In this document: positions 8,021 to 16,915 of the stretch, piece after piece
How the letters are laid out: every line of letters starts with the position of its first letter
How positions within the stretch are numbered: the first letter of the stretch is position 1
Program-made: the position numbers and the translations under genes
Notes under the pieces: generated by a model
Told to the model about the DNA's origin: nothing
The model's database searches: none
The model's input: the letters and a program-made list of their open reading frames with translations, nothing else
Assembly (NCBI RefSeq): GCF_001613265.1
Contig: NZ_BDCA01000015.1
Location: 1 to 64,000, forward strand
Length of the DNA stretch: 64,000 bases
From: Nocardia vermiculata NBRC 100427
GTDB lineage: Bacteria > Actinomycetota > Actinomycetes > Mycobacteriales > Mycobacteriaceae
Direction of reading: 5' to 3'

Positions 8021-10651
8021 ATGGCAACGAATCGTTTGGCGAACACAGCTCTGACCGGAAACCCACACGGTAGCCGTCGAATTGCCCAAACCACTGATCC
8101 GACGAACCTGGACAGCGCACCCGTCCTCGCCTTCACTCCGCTGCGCCTGAAAGAACCGCATCACCGACTCGACCGGGCCCGCGCGGCGGCCGACGGGCAC
8201 ACCGCACTCGTCTGCGCACCGGCCGGCAGCGGCAAGACCGTGCTGGTCGCCGACTGGCTCCGGCGGCGAAGACCCGCGCCCCTCATCGGCTGGGTGGACC
8301 TCGCCGACATCGCGACGAGTACCGAACAGCTCTGGCCCGCCGTGCGATCGGCACTGGGCTTGGCGCCGTCGGCACCACGCGACGAATTCACCGATCACAC
8401 CGCCGCACCGGCCTCGATCGTCACCGCGCTCGCCGACCGGGGCGAACCCGCTGTCCTGGTTCTCGACGATGCCCACCGGATCAACGACCCGGTGCTGCTG
8501 GCCGGGCTGCAGTACCTGTTCGAACACGCACCGCCCGTACTCACCACCGTGGTCGTCGGCCGATACGACCCACCGCTGCGATGGCACCGGCTGCAGATGG
8601 CGGGGCGCTTGACGCGCATCGGTGCGCGCGAACTCGCGTTCGAGCCGACCGATGTCGCGGCCCTCCTCGCACAGCACAGCTACCCGGCGACCCCGGAAGA
8701 CATCGCACGAATCCACGATATGACCTGCGGCTGGGCCGGTTTGGTCCGGATCGCGGCGATCCATCTGGAGGCGCACACCGACGACCGCGCCACCGCCCTC
8801 ACCGCGCTCGAACGCGGTCCCCGGGCGGTCGCGGACTTCCTGGTCGGTGAACTACTCACCTCGCTGTCCACCGCCGAGCGCGAATTCCTGCTCGCGGTGT
8901 CGGTCCCCGCCGCGTTCTCCGTGGAGCTCGCCGAGGAGTTGGCCGGCACCTCGGCCAGGACCGTTCTGGACCTCCTGCTGCGCAAGAACTTCCCGATCGA
9001 CGCCCGGGCAGGTGACGGCGCGCTCTGGTACAGCCTGCACCCGATGCTGCGGACCTATCTGCTCGCCGAGGCCGCCGATACCGATCACGACCGTATCGTC
9101 GCCGTGCACCGTACGTGCGCGGACTGGCACATCCGGACCGGCCGGCTCCCCACGGCTCTACACCATGTGCTCGCCACCGGCGATCGCGCATCCTTCGTCG
9201 CATTCGTCCGCGACCACGGCGCACGGATGGTCTTCGAAGGCTGCGGCGCGACGCTGTTCCGCGAATTCGACAGTTCTCGCGAATTCGCCGACGACGCGTT
9301 CGTGGTCTTGCTGCGGATCGCCGATTCGCTGGAGCGTTCCGATACCGCGCAGGTCGTCGCGCTGCGGGAAACACTGGGCGCACGAGAGGATCTGATCTCC
9401 ATCTTCGCCTCCCCCGCACTGCTGCGCGGCCTGGCCGACACGGTCGGTGCCGAACGCTGCGAGCAACCGCCCGCGCATCTCACACCGACCGGCGATCCGG
9501 TGATCGATTGCTATATCACCGTGCAGGCGGGCAGCGTACGCGCCTTCGAGAGCTCGCACGGAGAGGGCCGGGAGTCGATGCTGCACCAGGCGCTGATGCT
9601 CGCACACAGCGCCGACGTCCCCTATCTGGCGCTGCAGGCACTGACCCGGCTCGCCGGGGCGGCCGGCGTTGCGGGCCGTCTCACTCCGATGGACGAACGC
9701 GCCCGCGCCGCGCTCGCGCTCGCCGAGCAACACGACCTGAGTGCCACGGCATCCGCAGTCCAAGCACAGACCATCGTCGCCCTGGTCGGCTATCTGCGGT
9801 GCGAACAGCCCGCGGGCGAGGTCCGGGTGGGGTCCTCACGGTCGGACCACGACGGTTCGTCGATTCCGGTGGCCGGCCGGCCCACCGCGATCCTTGCCCA
9901 GCTCTTCGGACTCGATACCGCACCCGATCGCCATCACGCCGCTCAGGAACTGCGCTCGGAGATGCTGCGCCTGCTCGAGGAGAATCCGGCACCGCTGCTC
10001 ACCGCCGGATTGTGGACCCAGGTCACCTGGGCGATGCTGCGCATCCACTGGCTGGAATCAGCCCACAGCCTGCTACGCCGCGGAACGGCCGTGCTCGGCG
10101 TGACCGCCGAGACCACGCTGCTGGAGGCGGCCGTCGCCTATGCCGAACGCCGGGTCGGCGACGCCGCCGCCCAGCTCGGCCCGCTGCTCGATCGCGACCA
10201 CGAGCTCGACCTGCTGGCACGGATCGAGGCCCGGCTGCTGCATGCCGTGGTCTGCCACCACCTGGAGCGGCCGCGTCCCGCGCACGACAGTCTGCAGCGG
10301 GCGCTGGCGCTGGCCGACGGAGAACGGATCATTCGTCCGTTCACCGATGTTCCCGGGGCCGTCGACCTGCTCGACAGATTCGTCGGCTGTTTCGGGCAGC
10401 TGGACCGGTTCGTCGACACGATCAGGGATTCGGCGCCCCCGCGTGCACATGCCGATGCCATCATGCTGACCAGCACCGAATTATCGGTGCTGCGCCACCT
10501 TCCGTCCGCCATGACGACCCAGTCCATCGCCGACGACCTGGGCGTATCGATCAATACCGTGAAGACCCATCTGCGCGGCATCTACCAGAAGCTCGGGGCC
10601 AGGTCCCGCGCCGACGCCATCATGTCCGCACGCACCGCCGGGCTGATCTGA
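8021..10651 (+). CDS. LAL/MalT-type LuxR-family ATP-dependent transcriptional regulator
   Basis: An 876-residue regulator. Walker A APAGSGKT is at residues 66-73, and Walker B-like VLVLDDAH is near residue 148. A winged-helix NB-ARC-like segment and a TPR-rich middle follow. The C-terminal LuxR helix-turn-helix (about 815-870) contains SIADDLGVSINTVKTHLRGI. Proteins of this layout bind ATP and an inducer, oligomerise and activate transcription. The gene is embedded among units preceded by the TCAYCC-N5-GGRTGA palindrome, which makes it the natural candidate for the factor that reads that motif, although no clear copy precedes its own start. It reads towards DUF7144 paralog 3, starting 67 nt after its stop. 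Confidence 0.88.
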   Translation: MATNRLANTALTGNPHGSRRIAQTTDPTNLDSAPVLAFTPLRLKEPHHRLDRARAAADGHTALVCAPAGSGKTVLVADWLRRRRPAPLIGWVDLADIATSTEQLWPAVRSALGLAPSAPRDEFTDHTAAPASIVTALADRGEPAVLVLDDAHRINDPVLLAGLQYLFEHAPPVLTTVVVGRYDPPLRWHRLQMAGRLTRIGARELAFEPTDVAALLAQHSYPATPEDIARIHDMTCGWAGLVRIAAIHLEAHTDDRATALTALERGPRAVADFLVGELLTSLSTAEREFLLAVSVPAAFSVELAEELAGTSARTVLDLLLRKNFPIDARAGDGALWYSLHPMLRTYLLAEAADTDHDRIVAVHRTCADWHIRTGRLPTALHHVLATGDRASFVAFVRDHGARMVFEGCGATLFREFDSSREFADDAFVVLLRIADSLERSDTAQVVALRETLGAREDLISIFASPALLRGLADTVGAERCEQPPAHLTPTGDPVIDCYITVQAGSVRAFESSHGEGRESMLHQALMLAHSADVPYLALQALTRLAGAAGVAGRLTPMDERARAALALAEQHDLSATASAVQAQTIVALVGYLRCEQPAGEVRVGSSRSDHDGSSIPVAGRPTAILAQLFGLDTAPDRHHAAQELRSEMLRLLEENPAPLLTAGLWTQVTWAMLRIHWLESAHSLLRRGTAVLGVTAETTLLEAAVAYAERRVGDAAAQLGPLLDRDHELDLLARIEARLLHAVVCHHLERPRPAHDSLQRALALADGERIIRPFTDVPGAVDLLDRFVGCFGQLDRFVDTIRDSAPPRAHADAIMLTSTELSVLRHLPSAMTTQSIADDLGVSINTVKTHLRGIYQKLGARSRADAIMSARTAGLI

Positions 10652-10667
10652 TCGCCCCGCTCGATCC

Positions 10668-10684
10668 TCACCCCGATCGGATGA
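10668..10684. promoter_or_regulatory. Palindrome TCAYCC-N5-GGRTGA, copy 5
   Basis: TCACCC-CGATC-GGATGA, 6-5-6 with one arm of the TCACCC form and the other of the TCATCC form. It is 34 nt before DUF7144 paralog 3, closer to the start than the other copies, so promoter geometry may differ or initiation may be near-leaderless. Confidence 0.55.
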
Positions 10685-10718
10685 TGCACACCCCGCCCTC
10701 CGTGCCCACAATGCGGAT

Positions 10719-11168
10719 ATGGCGCAACAATACGGCGGTATCGGTGCCCAGGAGACGTTGACCACGATCCGGGAGCCGGGCCTGCCACCCCGTCAGATCG
10801 CCGCCACCGTCGTCGCATTCGCCTGGTCGGGGATTCTGCTGGCGGCCGGGCTCATCGCACTCCTGATCGGAATCGCCTCGTTCGCCGACAGTGACCTGCT
10901 GCTCAGCAGCAGCGATTACGTCTACCGGTTCGGCCACAACACCTGGGGCTGGGTGCACTGTGTCCTGGGTGCCGTGCTGATAGTCAGCGGCGTCGCGCTC
11001 ATCACCGGCCGGACCTGGGCACGCGCCGCCGCCGCTTTCTTCGCGATGTGTGCCGTGGTCGCCAATTTCCTGTGGCTACCGCACCAACCGGGCTGGGCGG
11101 TGGTGGCCATCGCGATCAACACGGTCGCCATCTGGGCCGTGAGTACCTGGCGTCCCGACGACGTGTGA
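10719..11168 (+). CDS. DUF7144-type four-helix membrane protein (paralog 3)
   Basis: A 149-residue paralog of the proteins at 566-976 and 7013-7441, with four hydrophobic segments, a YxYRFGHNTWGWVH loop and the closing WAVSTWRPDD. It has a longer N-terminus before the first helix. No strong Shine-Dalgarno sequence is visible. It follows the LAL regulator by 67 nt and has its own copy of the palindrome. Function is unknown. Confidence 0.78.
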   Translation: MAQQYGGIGAQETLTTIREPGLPPRQIAATVVAFAWSGILLAAGLIALLIGIASFADSDLLLSSSDYVYRFGHNTWGWVHCVLGAVLIVSGVALITGRTWARAAAAFFAMCAVVANFLWLPHQPGWAVVAIAINTVAIWAVSTWRPDDV

Positions 11169-11197
11169 ACGGTGGTGCCGGGGCGGGATGAAAGACA

Positions 11198-11235
11198 GCG
11201 CCCGGTGGGAGACCCGCGGGTCTCCCACCGGGCGC
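11198..11235. terminator. 38-bp perfect palindrome, bidirectional terminator
   Basis: The 18-nt arms GCGCCCGGTGGGAGACCC and its exact reverse complement are separated only by GC. The hairpin sits between convergent genes, 29 nt after the DUF7144 stop and 4 nt before the carboxylase stop. It is most simply a shared terminator. Confidence 0.8.
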
Positions 11236-11239
11236 CTGC

Positions 11240-14200
11240 CTACTTCGCGTCGATGGCGTCGATGATGCGCGGACGCAGTTCGCGGGCCTGGATCACCGCG
11301 TCGACCGACCCCACCTCGACGGCGCGGTGGATGTTGTGCACGCGGTCGAATTCCGCGGCCACCTCACCCAGCTTTTCCGCACGAACCGAGGAACGGAGCT
11401 CGTCGAGTTCCGCGGACAGTTCCGCGCGCTCGGGACCGGCGGCATCGGCGACGCGGGCCTCCAGATCACGAACACGCTGATCGCGGGCGGTGCGAGTGTT
11501 CACATCGCCGGCGAACACCACGGCCGCGGCGGGGGCACCGCCGAGCACCGAGGCGAACGAGCCCTCGAGGGCGAGCACCGTCATATTCGGGTTCAGCGCC
11601 TTCGAGAACACCACGAACGCGCCGCCGTGGTACCGCGAGATCACGCAGAACACGATCGGACCACGGAAATTGACGATTGCGCGGCCGATTTCGGCACCGT
11701 ACTCGAGCTGCAGTTTGCGCAGCGACTCCGGCGAACCGTCGAAGCCCGACAGGTTCGCCAGCACCACCAGCGGACGGTTGCCGCTGGCCGCGTTGATCGC
11801 CCGCGCAGCCTTCTTCGACGATTGCGGGAACAGCGTGCCCGCGGTGTAGGTATCGGGACCGTCGGTCACGGGGAATCCGCGTCGCGGCACACCGCGGGAC
11901 TCGATGCCCAGCAGGCACACCGGGATTCCGCCCAGGTGCGCGTCCTGCACCACCGCGGTCTCCGCATCGGCCATCCCGGCCCACCGCTCCAGCACCGGGT
12001 GATCCTGATCCGACAGCGCCCGCATCACGGTGCGAATATCGAAGGGCTTCTTACGGTCCGGGTTGGCGGTCGAAGAGAAGATCTCACCGACCGTGGTGAA
12101 ATCGCTCTCCGGCAGTGTGTGCGGGAAATCGCACACATCGCGGTCCACCGGGTCGGTGGTCGGCGCGCGGCGCGGGGCCTGCTCACCTGGCGCGATGTAG
12201 GTGTGGTCGTAGTGCGACATCAGCACATCGCGCGCGGAGTTCAGGTCCGGTGCCCAGTACTGGCCCTGACCGTTGGGACCCATCACCCGGTCGTAACCGC
12301 CGATACCGAAGTTGTCCTCGGCCGAGACGCCACCGGAGAAGTCGAGTGCTTGTTTACCGGTGAGCACCATGGCCGAATCCGGTGTCATCACCAGGATGCC
12401 CTTGGTGTGCATGAGCATCGTCGCCTCGGCATTCCAGTACGGCTGCGCGCCGACGTTGATGCCGGAGACCACGATATTGATCTCACCACCGTCCTGGGTG
12501 AATTCGACGATGCGCTTGAGCGCGGCCGCCACCCAGTCCATGTTCTCGGTGCCGGATTTCATGGAGATCCGCGCGCCGGAGGACAGCGCGTACCACTCCA
12601 GCGGCACCTGCAGCCGCTCGGCCAGATCCAGGGCGCCGATCACGCGCCGGCATTCCGGTTCCGACAGGGCGCCCAGCGATTTCGTCGGATCGCCGAGCAG
12701 CACCACCCGGGTCACGCCATCGGGATGGCGGTCGGTCACGGTGGTGACCACACCGGCGACCATGGCCGCGGTGTTGTTGCCCTTCGGGCGGTCGACCGGC
12801 ACCAGGGTGCTCTCGGCCTCGGTGCCCAGGTCGTACTCGGTGAAATCGCCGAGCAGGCCGGTCAGTTCGTACGGGTAGACGGTGCCGCGGCTGCTCGCGC
12901 GCAGCACCTTCTGCCGGTACTCGTCCAGCGGCTCGACCGGATCGTCGGTGCGTTCACCGACGCTGACCTCGGTGCCGCCACCAGCGCCGTCGAACCGGAT
13001 CCGCACCACGATCTTCTGCAGCTCACCGGATTTCGGATCGGGCTGGCGCGCGATGAGCAGGATCTCCTCGAGACCCGCACCCTCGGTCGCGGGCTCGACG
13101 CGGCCGACGATCGTATCCAGTTCCGCACGAGTCACATCCAGCGGCGGCCAGATGTAGAGCACGATGCGGTTGGTGCGGAAATTCTTGGCCGACCCGCGCC
13201 GCGACTGCGCCCGGCGGATGGAGTCGACACAGGTGGCGACGGTGCTTTCCGCGGTGGGCAGGGCTAGCAGGCGGCCGTCGTGATCGCGCAGTGCGGTCAG
13301 GTCACGGACCTGGGCGAAGGCAACCAGACGCTCGTCGGCCGGGTTCTCCTTGGCCACACCGCGGAACAGGTAGACCTCCTCGTCGGAGGACGGCAGCCGG
13401 GTGAGGTCGAACTTGCGCAACCGGCGCATCTGCATACGCTCGGCGATATAGGGATGCAGGCCACGGATGAGGCGTTCCTCTTCCAGGCCGGTGGCCGTCG
13501 GCCGGAAGGTGAAGTGGTGGTGCATGACTGCGCCACCGCTGCCCGCGACCGTGGTGGTGATGCGATGCACCTGATTCGGCAGCGAGCGGGCGCCCAGTAC
13601 CTCCTGCAGCGCGGCAGCCGCGGCATCGAAGTCCTCGGGCTGACGCTCCCACGACAGGTAGATGTCGGCCTCGATGGAGGCGGCACCACCGGCCAGCTCA
13701 CCCAGCCCGGCCAGCACCGTATCGAGAGCGTCGAAGTTCACCGCCGCCGATACCAGGCTCACACCGCGACGTTCGGCGACGACGAAGGTGCAGCCGCCGA
13801 CCTCCTCGATGCGGACACTGGTCAGACCCTTGTTGCCGTAGTAGCGCCGGGTGAGTACCTCGAGCATCACCGCGTTGTCCGGCTTACCGCGGCCCAGACG
13901 CTGAGCGAGCAGGCGAACCAACGGCTCGGTGCTGCGCACCATCTCCGAGATCCGGTCCGCGCGATCGGCGGCCTGCGGCTGGGCGTCGAGGTGGCTCAGG
14001 TGTTTGCGGACATCGGTGTAGACGCGGGCCCGGTTGCGCCGCAGCAGCGGCTGACCGAACCAGGCGTACACCACGCCGCGGGTGAGATCGGCGATCACCG
14101 GGAACCGCACCTGGGTCGCGGCGACCAAGCGTTCGAGGGCCAGACCGACCGGCTCCTGCAACGCCCGGTCCGGCACCGGCTCGTTCAGCCATTCACGCAG

Positions 14201-16708
14201 CAGCGACGTGACGATCGTGACCGTGTCCTGCGGGCGCTGCTGAGCAAGGAAGACCCGGAACACCGCGGCCTCCAGTGCCGCACTGCGATCGAGTTCGGTG
14301 ACACCGTAATGCCCGAGCGCCTTGGCCAGTTTGGTCTGGTAGGACTGCGGCAGCCCGGCGCGCTCGACGTCGAGACTCTGCAGGTAGGTGTGGAAGTACT
14401 CGCGGGCGCTGTGCACATGGCCCGGCCCGCCGTCTTCGCCCCAGAATCGGTTGTGACTCAGCTCCGCGAGGTCGGTGAACAAGTCCACCAGTTCGAGTTC
14501 CTCGGCGAGCGGGCGACGGTTGTCGGCGATGGCCGCACGGCGCGCGACCAGGTAGTCCGCGAGGATGCGGCCCTCGTCGTGCGGATCGACGTCGAAGCCG
14601 AGCAGTTGGCCGCGCAGCCCTTCCTGTCCCCGGGCGGTGCGCTCGTGGGCCAGTAGCTGTGCCGGCGCGTCGGGCAGGCCCAGCTCGACCGTTTCGGTGC
14701 CCTGCGCCTCGTCGGCGGTATCGGTGTCGTCGTCGGCGATCGGCTCCAGCCGCAGCAGCGGCGCACCGGCCTCCACCTGGCTGCCGACCGCGACCGCGCA
14801 CTCCTTGAGGCGGGCCTTGAACGGTGCGCGCAGCACCGTTTCCATCTTCATGCTCTCCAGCACCAGGATCGGTGCGCCGGCCTCCACCTCGGCACCGACC
14901 TCGAGCGGCTTGGCGACCACCAGAGCCGGTGCGGGCGAGCGGACCACGCCGCCCTCGTCCCGGCTGACGCGGTGCGTCACACCGTCGACATCGACCACAT
15001 GGGTGGGGCCGTGTGTACCGGTGACCAAGCGGTACCGGACACCGTTGACCACGATCTGGCCGGTGTGGCGGTCGAACCGTTCCAAGCTCACATCGGCGGT
15101 GTGGATGTCGGCGCCGGACTCGATCCCGATGCGGAACCGGTTGGCACCCACCCGCGCCACCCGCAGGCGGTAGCTCGCCCCCCGCAGTTTCAGGTCCAGC
15201 GGCCGGCCACTCTCGTGCTGCACCTGTGGACGGCCACCGGCGGCGGTGGACAGCAGGCGGTCGCGCTCGGCCCGCTCTTCCTCTTCGTAGGCGTCGATGG
15301 CGGCCGCGGCCAGGGCGATGCCGGTGTGCCGCTGGGTCATCAGCCGGCCCTCGCCACGCACCCGGTCGATCCAGCCGGTGTCGGCACTGGCGTCGATCAC
15401 CTCGGGCTGGTCCAGCAGGTCCAGGACGAAGCTCTTGTTGGTGGCGCCGCCCTCGATGATCACGCGGGTCTCGCCCACCGCGCGGCGCAGCCGGGCCATG
15501 GCCTCGGACCGGTCGCGGCCGTAGGCGATGATCTTGGCGATCATGGAATCGAAGTCGGCAGGGATGGTGTCGCCCGCTCCGACGCCGGTGTCGACGCGGA
15601 TGCCGGGACCGGCCGGCAGATCCAGCAGTGCGATACGGCCGGGCGCGGGCGCGAAGTCGCGATCGGGATCTTCGGCGTTGAGCCGGGCCTCGATGGCGTG
15701 GCCGCGCTCGGCAGGCGGTTCGCCCTCGAGCCGGCCACCCGAGGCGACGTGCAGCTGGGCACGCACCAGATCGACGCCGGTGGTCGACTCGGTGATCGGA
15801 TGTTCCACCTGCAGGCGGGTGTTGACCTCGAGGAAGGCGAACAGCTGATCACCGGGGTGGTACAGGAATTCGACGGTCGCCGCGCCGCGGTAGTCGACCG
15901 CCACCGCCAGCCGCTCCGCCGACGCCTTCAGTTCGGCGGTCTGCTCGGCGCTCAGCACCGGCGACGCCGATTCTTCGATGATCTTCTGGTTGCGCCGCTG
16001 TACCGAGCAGTCGCGCACACCCAGTGCCCAGGCGGTGCCCTGACCGTCGGCGATCACCTGGACCTCGACGTGGCGGGCGCCGGTGACCAGGCGCTCGAGG
16101 AAGACGACGCCGCTACCGAAGGCGCGCGCGGCCTCCTGGCTGGTGCGCTCGTAGGCGTCGACGAGTTCGGCCTCGTTGGTGATCACGCGGATACCGCGTC
16201 CGCCACCACCGGCGGTGGCCTTCAGCATCAGCGGATAGCCGACCTGGGCGGCGGATTCGACCGCGGCCTCGAGGGATTCGACGGCGCCGCGGCTCCACGG
16301 CGCGACCGGTACTCCGACCTCTTCGGCGATCAGCTTGGCGCCGATCTTGTCGCCGAGTTTGCGCATGGCCTCGGGGCTGGGGCCGATGAAGGTGATGCCG
16401 ATCTGCTCACAGAGTTCGGCGAAGGCCGGGTCCTCGGCGACGAAACCCCAGCCGACCCAGGCGGCCTGCGCCTTGGTCTCGCGCAGCGCCTGCTCGAGCG
16501 CCTTGAGGTCCAGGTACGGACGCGCGGACGCCGGCCCGAGGTCGTAGGCGATATCGGCCTCGCGCACGAACATGGCGTTGCGGTCGACGTCGGTGTAGAG
16601 AGCGACGGTTTCTATATGTTCCCCGGTCTCCGCAGCCAGATCCCGGACGGCGTGGATGAGCCGCATGGCTGCTTCACCCCGATTCACGATGGCAATGCGG
16701 CTGAACAC
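11240..16708 (-). CDS. Single-chain multidomain acyl-CoA (acetyl/propionyl) carboxylase
   Basis: A 1822-residue biotin-dependent carboxylase that makes malonyl- or methylmalonyl-type CoA from bicarbonate, ATP and an acyl-CoA. An N-terminal biotin carboxylase comes first (RIAIVNRGEAAMR start, ATP-grasp GGGGRGI near residue 170). A biotinyl domain follows with ESMKMET, the Lys near residue 620. A roughly 550-residue middle resembles the central region of eukaryotic ACCs, and a carboxyltransferase of about 520 residues completes the chain. The GTG at 16708 is chosen because GGAAGGGAG precedes it and the family start VFSRIAIVNRGE follows; a longer reading to 17464 overlaps the ligase gene. It is divergent from the acyl-CoA ligase. 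Substrate chain length is not readable. Confidence 0.88.
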   Translation of the reverse strand: MFSRIAIVNRGEAAMRLIHAVRDLAAETGEHIETVALYTDVDRNAMFVREADIAYDLGPASARPYLDLKALEQALRETKAQAAWVGWGFVAEDPAFAELCEQIGITFIGPSPEAMRKLGDKIGAKLIAEEVGVPVAPWSRGAVESLEAAVESAAQVGYPLMLKATAGGGGRGIRVITNEAELVDAYERTSQEAARAFGSGVVFLERLVTGARHVEVQVIADGQGTAWALGVRDCSVQRRNQKIIEESASPVLSAEQTAELKASAERLAVAVDYRGAATVEFLYHPGDQLFAFLEVNTRLQVEHPITESTTGVDLVRAQLHVASGGRLEGEPPAERGHAIEARLNAEDPDRDFAPAPGRIALLDLPAGPGIRVDTGVGAGDTIPADFDSMIAKIIAYGRDRSEAMARLRRAVGETRVIIEGGATNKSFVLDLLDQPEVIDASADTGWIDRVRGEGRLMTQRHTGIALAAAAIDAYEEEERAERDRLLSTAAGGRPQVQHESGRPLDLKLRGASYRLRVARVGANRFRIGIESGADIHTADVSLERFDRHTGQIVVNGVRYRLVTGTHGPTHVVDVDGVTHRVSRDEGGVVRSPAPALVVAKPLEVGAEVEAGAPILVLESMKMETVLRAPFKARLKECAVAVGSQVEAGAPLLRLEPIADDDTDTADEAQGTETVELGLPDAPAQLLAHERTARGQEGLRGQLLGFDVDPHDEGRILADYLVARRAAIADNRRPLAEELELVDLFTDLAELSHNRFWGEDGGPGHVHSAREYFHTYLQSLDVERAGLPQSYQTKLAKALGHYGVTELDRSAALEAAVFRVFLAQQRPQDTVTIVTSLLREWLNEPVPDRALQEPVGLALERLVAATQVRFPVIADLTRGVVYAWFGQPLLRRNRARVYTDVRKHLSHLDAQPQAADRADRISEMVRSTEPLVRLLAQRLGRGKPDNAVMLEVLTRRYYGNKGLTSVRIEEVGGCTFVVAERRGVSLVSAAVNFDALDTVLAGLGELAGGAASIEADIYLSWERQPEDFDAAAAALQEVLGARSLPNQVHRITTTVAGSGGAVMHHHFTFRPTATGLEEERLIRGLHPYIAERMQMRRLRKFDLTRLPSSDEEVYLFRGVAKENPADERLVAFAQVRDLTALRDHDGRLLALPTAESTVATCVDSIRRAQSRRGSAKNFRTNRIVLYIWPPLDVTRAELDTIVGRVEPATEGAGLEEILLIARQPDPKSGELQKIVVRIRFDGAGGGTEVSVGERTDDPVEPLDEYRQKVLRASSRGTVYPYELTGLLGDFTEYDLGTEAESTLVPVDRPKGNNTAAMVAGVVTTVTDRHPDGVTRVVLLGDPTKSLGALSEPECRRVIGALDLAERLQVPLEWYALSSGARISMKSGTENMDWVAAALKRIVEFTQDGGEINIVVSGINVGAQPYWNAEATMLMHTKGILVMTPDSAMVLTGKQALDFSGGVSAEDNFGIGGYDRVMGPNGQGQYWAPDLNSARDVLMSHYDHTYIAPGEQAPRRAPTTDPVDRDVCDFPHTLPESDFTTVGEIFSSTANPDRKKPFDIRTVMRALSDQDHPVLERWAGMADAETAVVQDAHLGGIPVCLLGIESRGVPRRGFPVTDGPDTYTAGTLFPQSSKKAARAINAASGNRPLVVLANLSGFDGSPESLRKLQLEYGAEIGRAIVNFRGPIVFCVISRYHGGAFVVFSKALNPNMTVLALEGSFASVLGGAPAAAVVFAGDVNTRTARDQRVRDLEARVADAAGPERAELSAELDELRSSVRAEKLGEVAAEFDRVHNIHRAVEVGSVDAVIQARELRPRIIDAIDAK

Positions 16709-16798
16709 GCGCGCCAACTCCCTTCCACTCCACCGCGCCGTCCCGAGCGGACGGCACTTTGCGACTGCCGGACCCACGAAGTGTGCACCCGTATTGCT

Positions 16799-16906
16799 TG
16801 TACGTACACACCGCGCTGGTGTTACCGGCACGTATAGCGAAAAAACACCGGAGAACGTCTCGAGGACCGGGAAAACACCCCCTAAGTTAGTTGGACGTCC
16901 TATAAT
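16799..16906. promoter_or_regulatory. Divergent promoter region of carboxylase and acyl-CoA ligase
   Basis: A consensus -10 TATAAT (16901-16906) ends 9 nt before the ligase ATG at 16916, so the ligase transcript should be leaderless or nearly so. GGACGTCC (16893-16900) abuts the -10 and could be an operator. A 10-bp palindrome TGTACGTACA (16799-16808) lies 91 nt upstream of the carboxylase start. The regulator is unknown. Confidence 0.5.
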
Positions 16907-16915
16907 CTTGCGTCC

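Noticed and set aside
11327..16837. Three long open frames antisense to the carboxylase (about 11.3-13.3, 13.3-14.7 and 15.0-16.8 kb)
   Set aside because: They mirror the GC-rich codon pattern of the real gene, are His/Gly/Arg-rich, match no family and lack ribosome sites.
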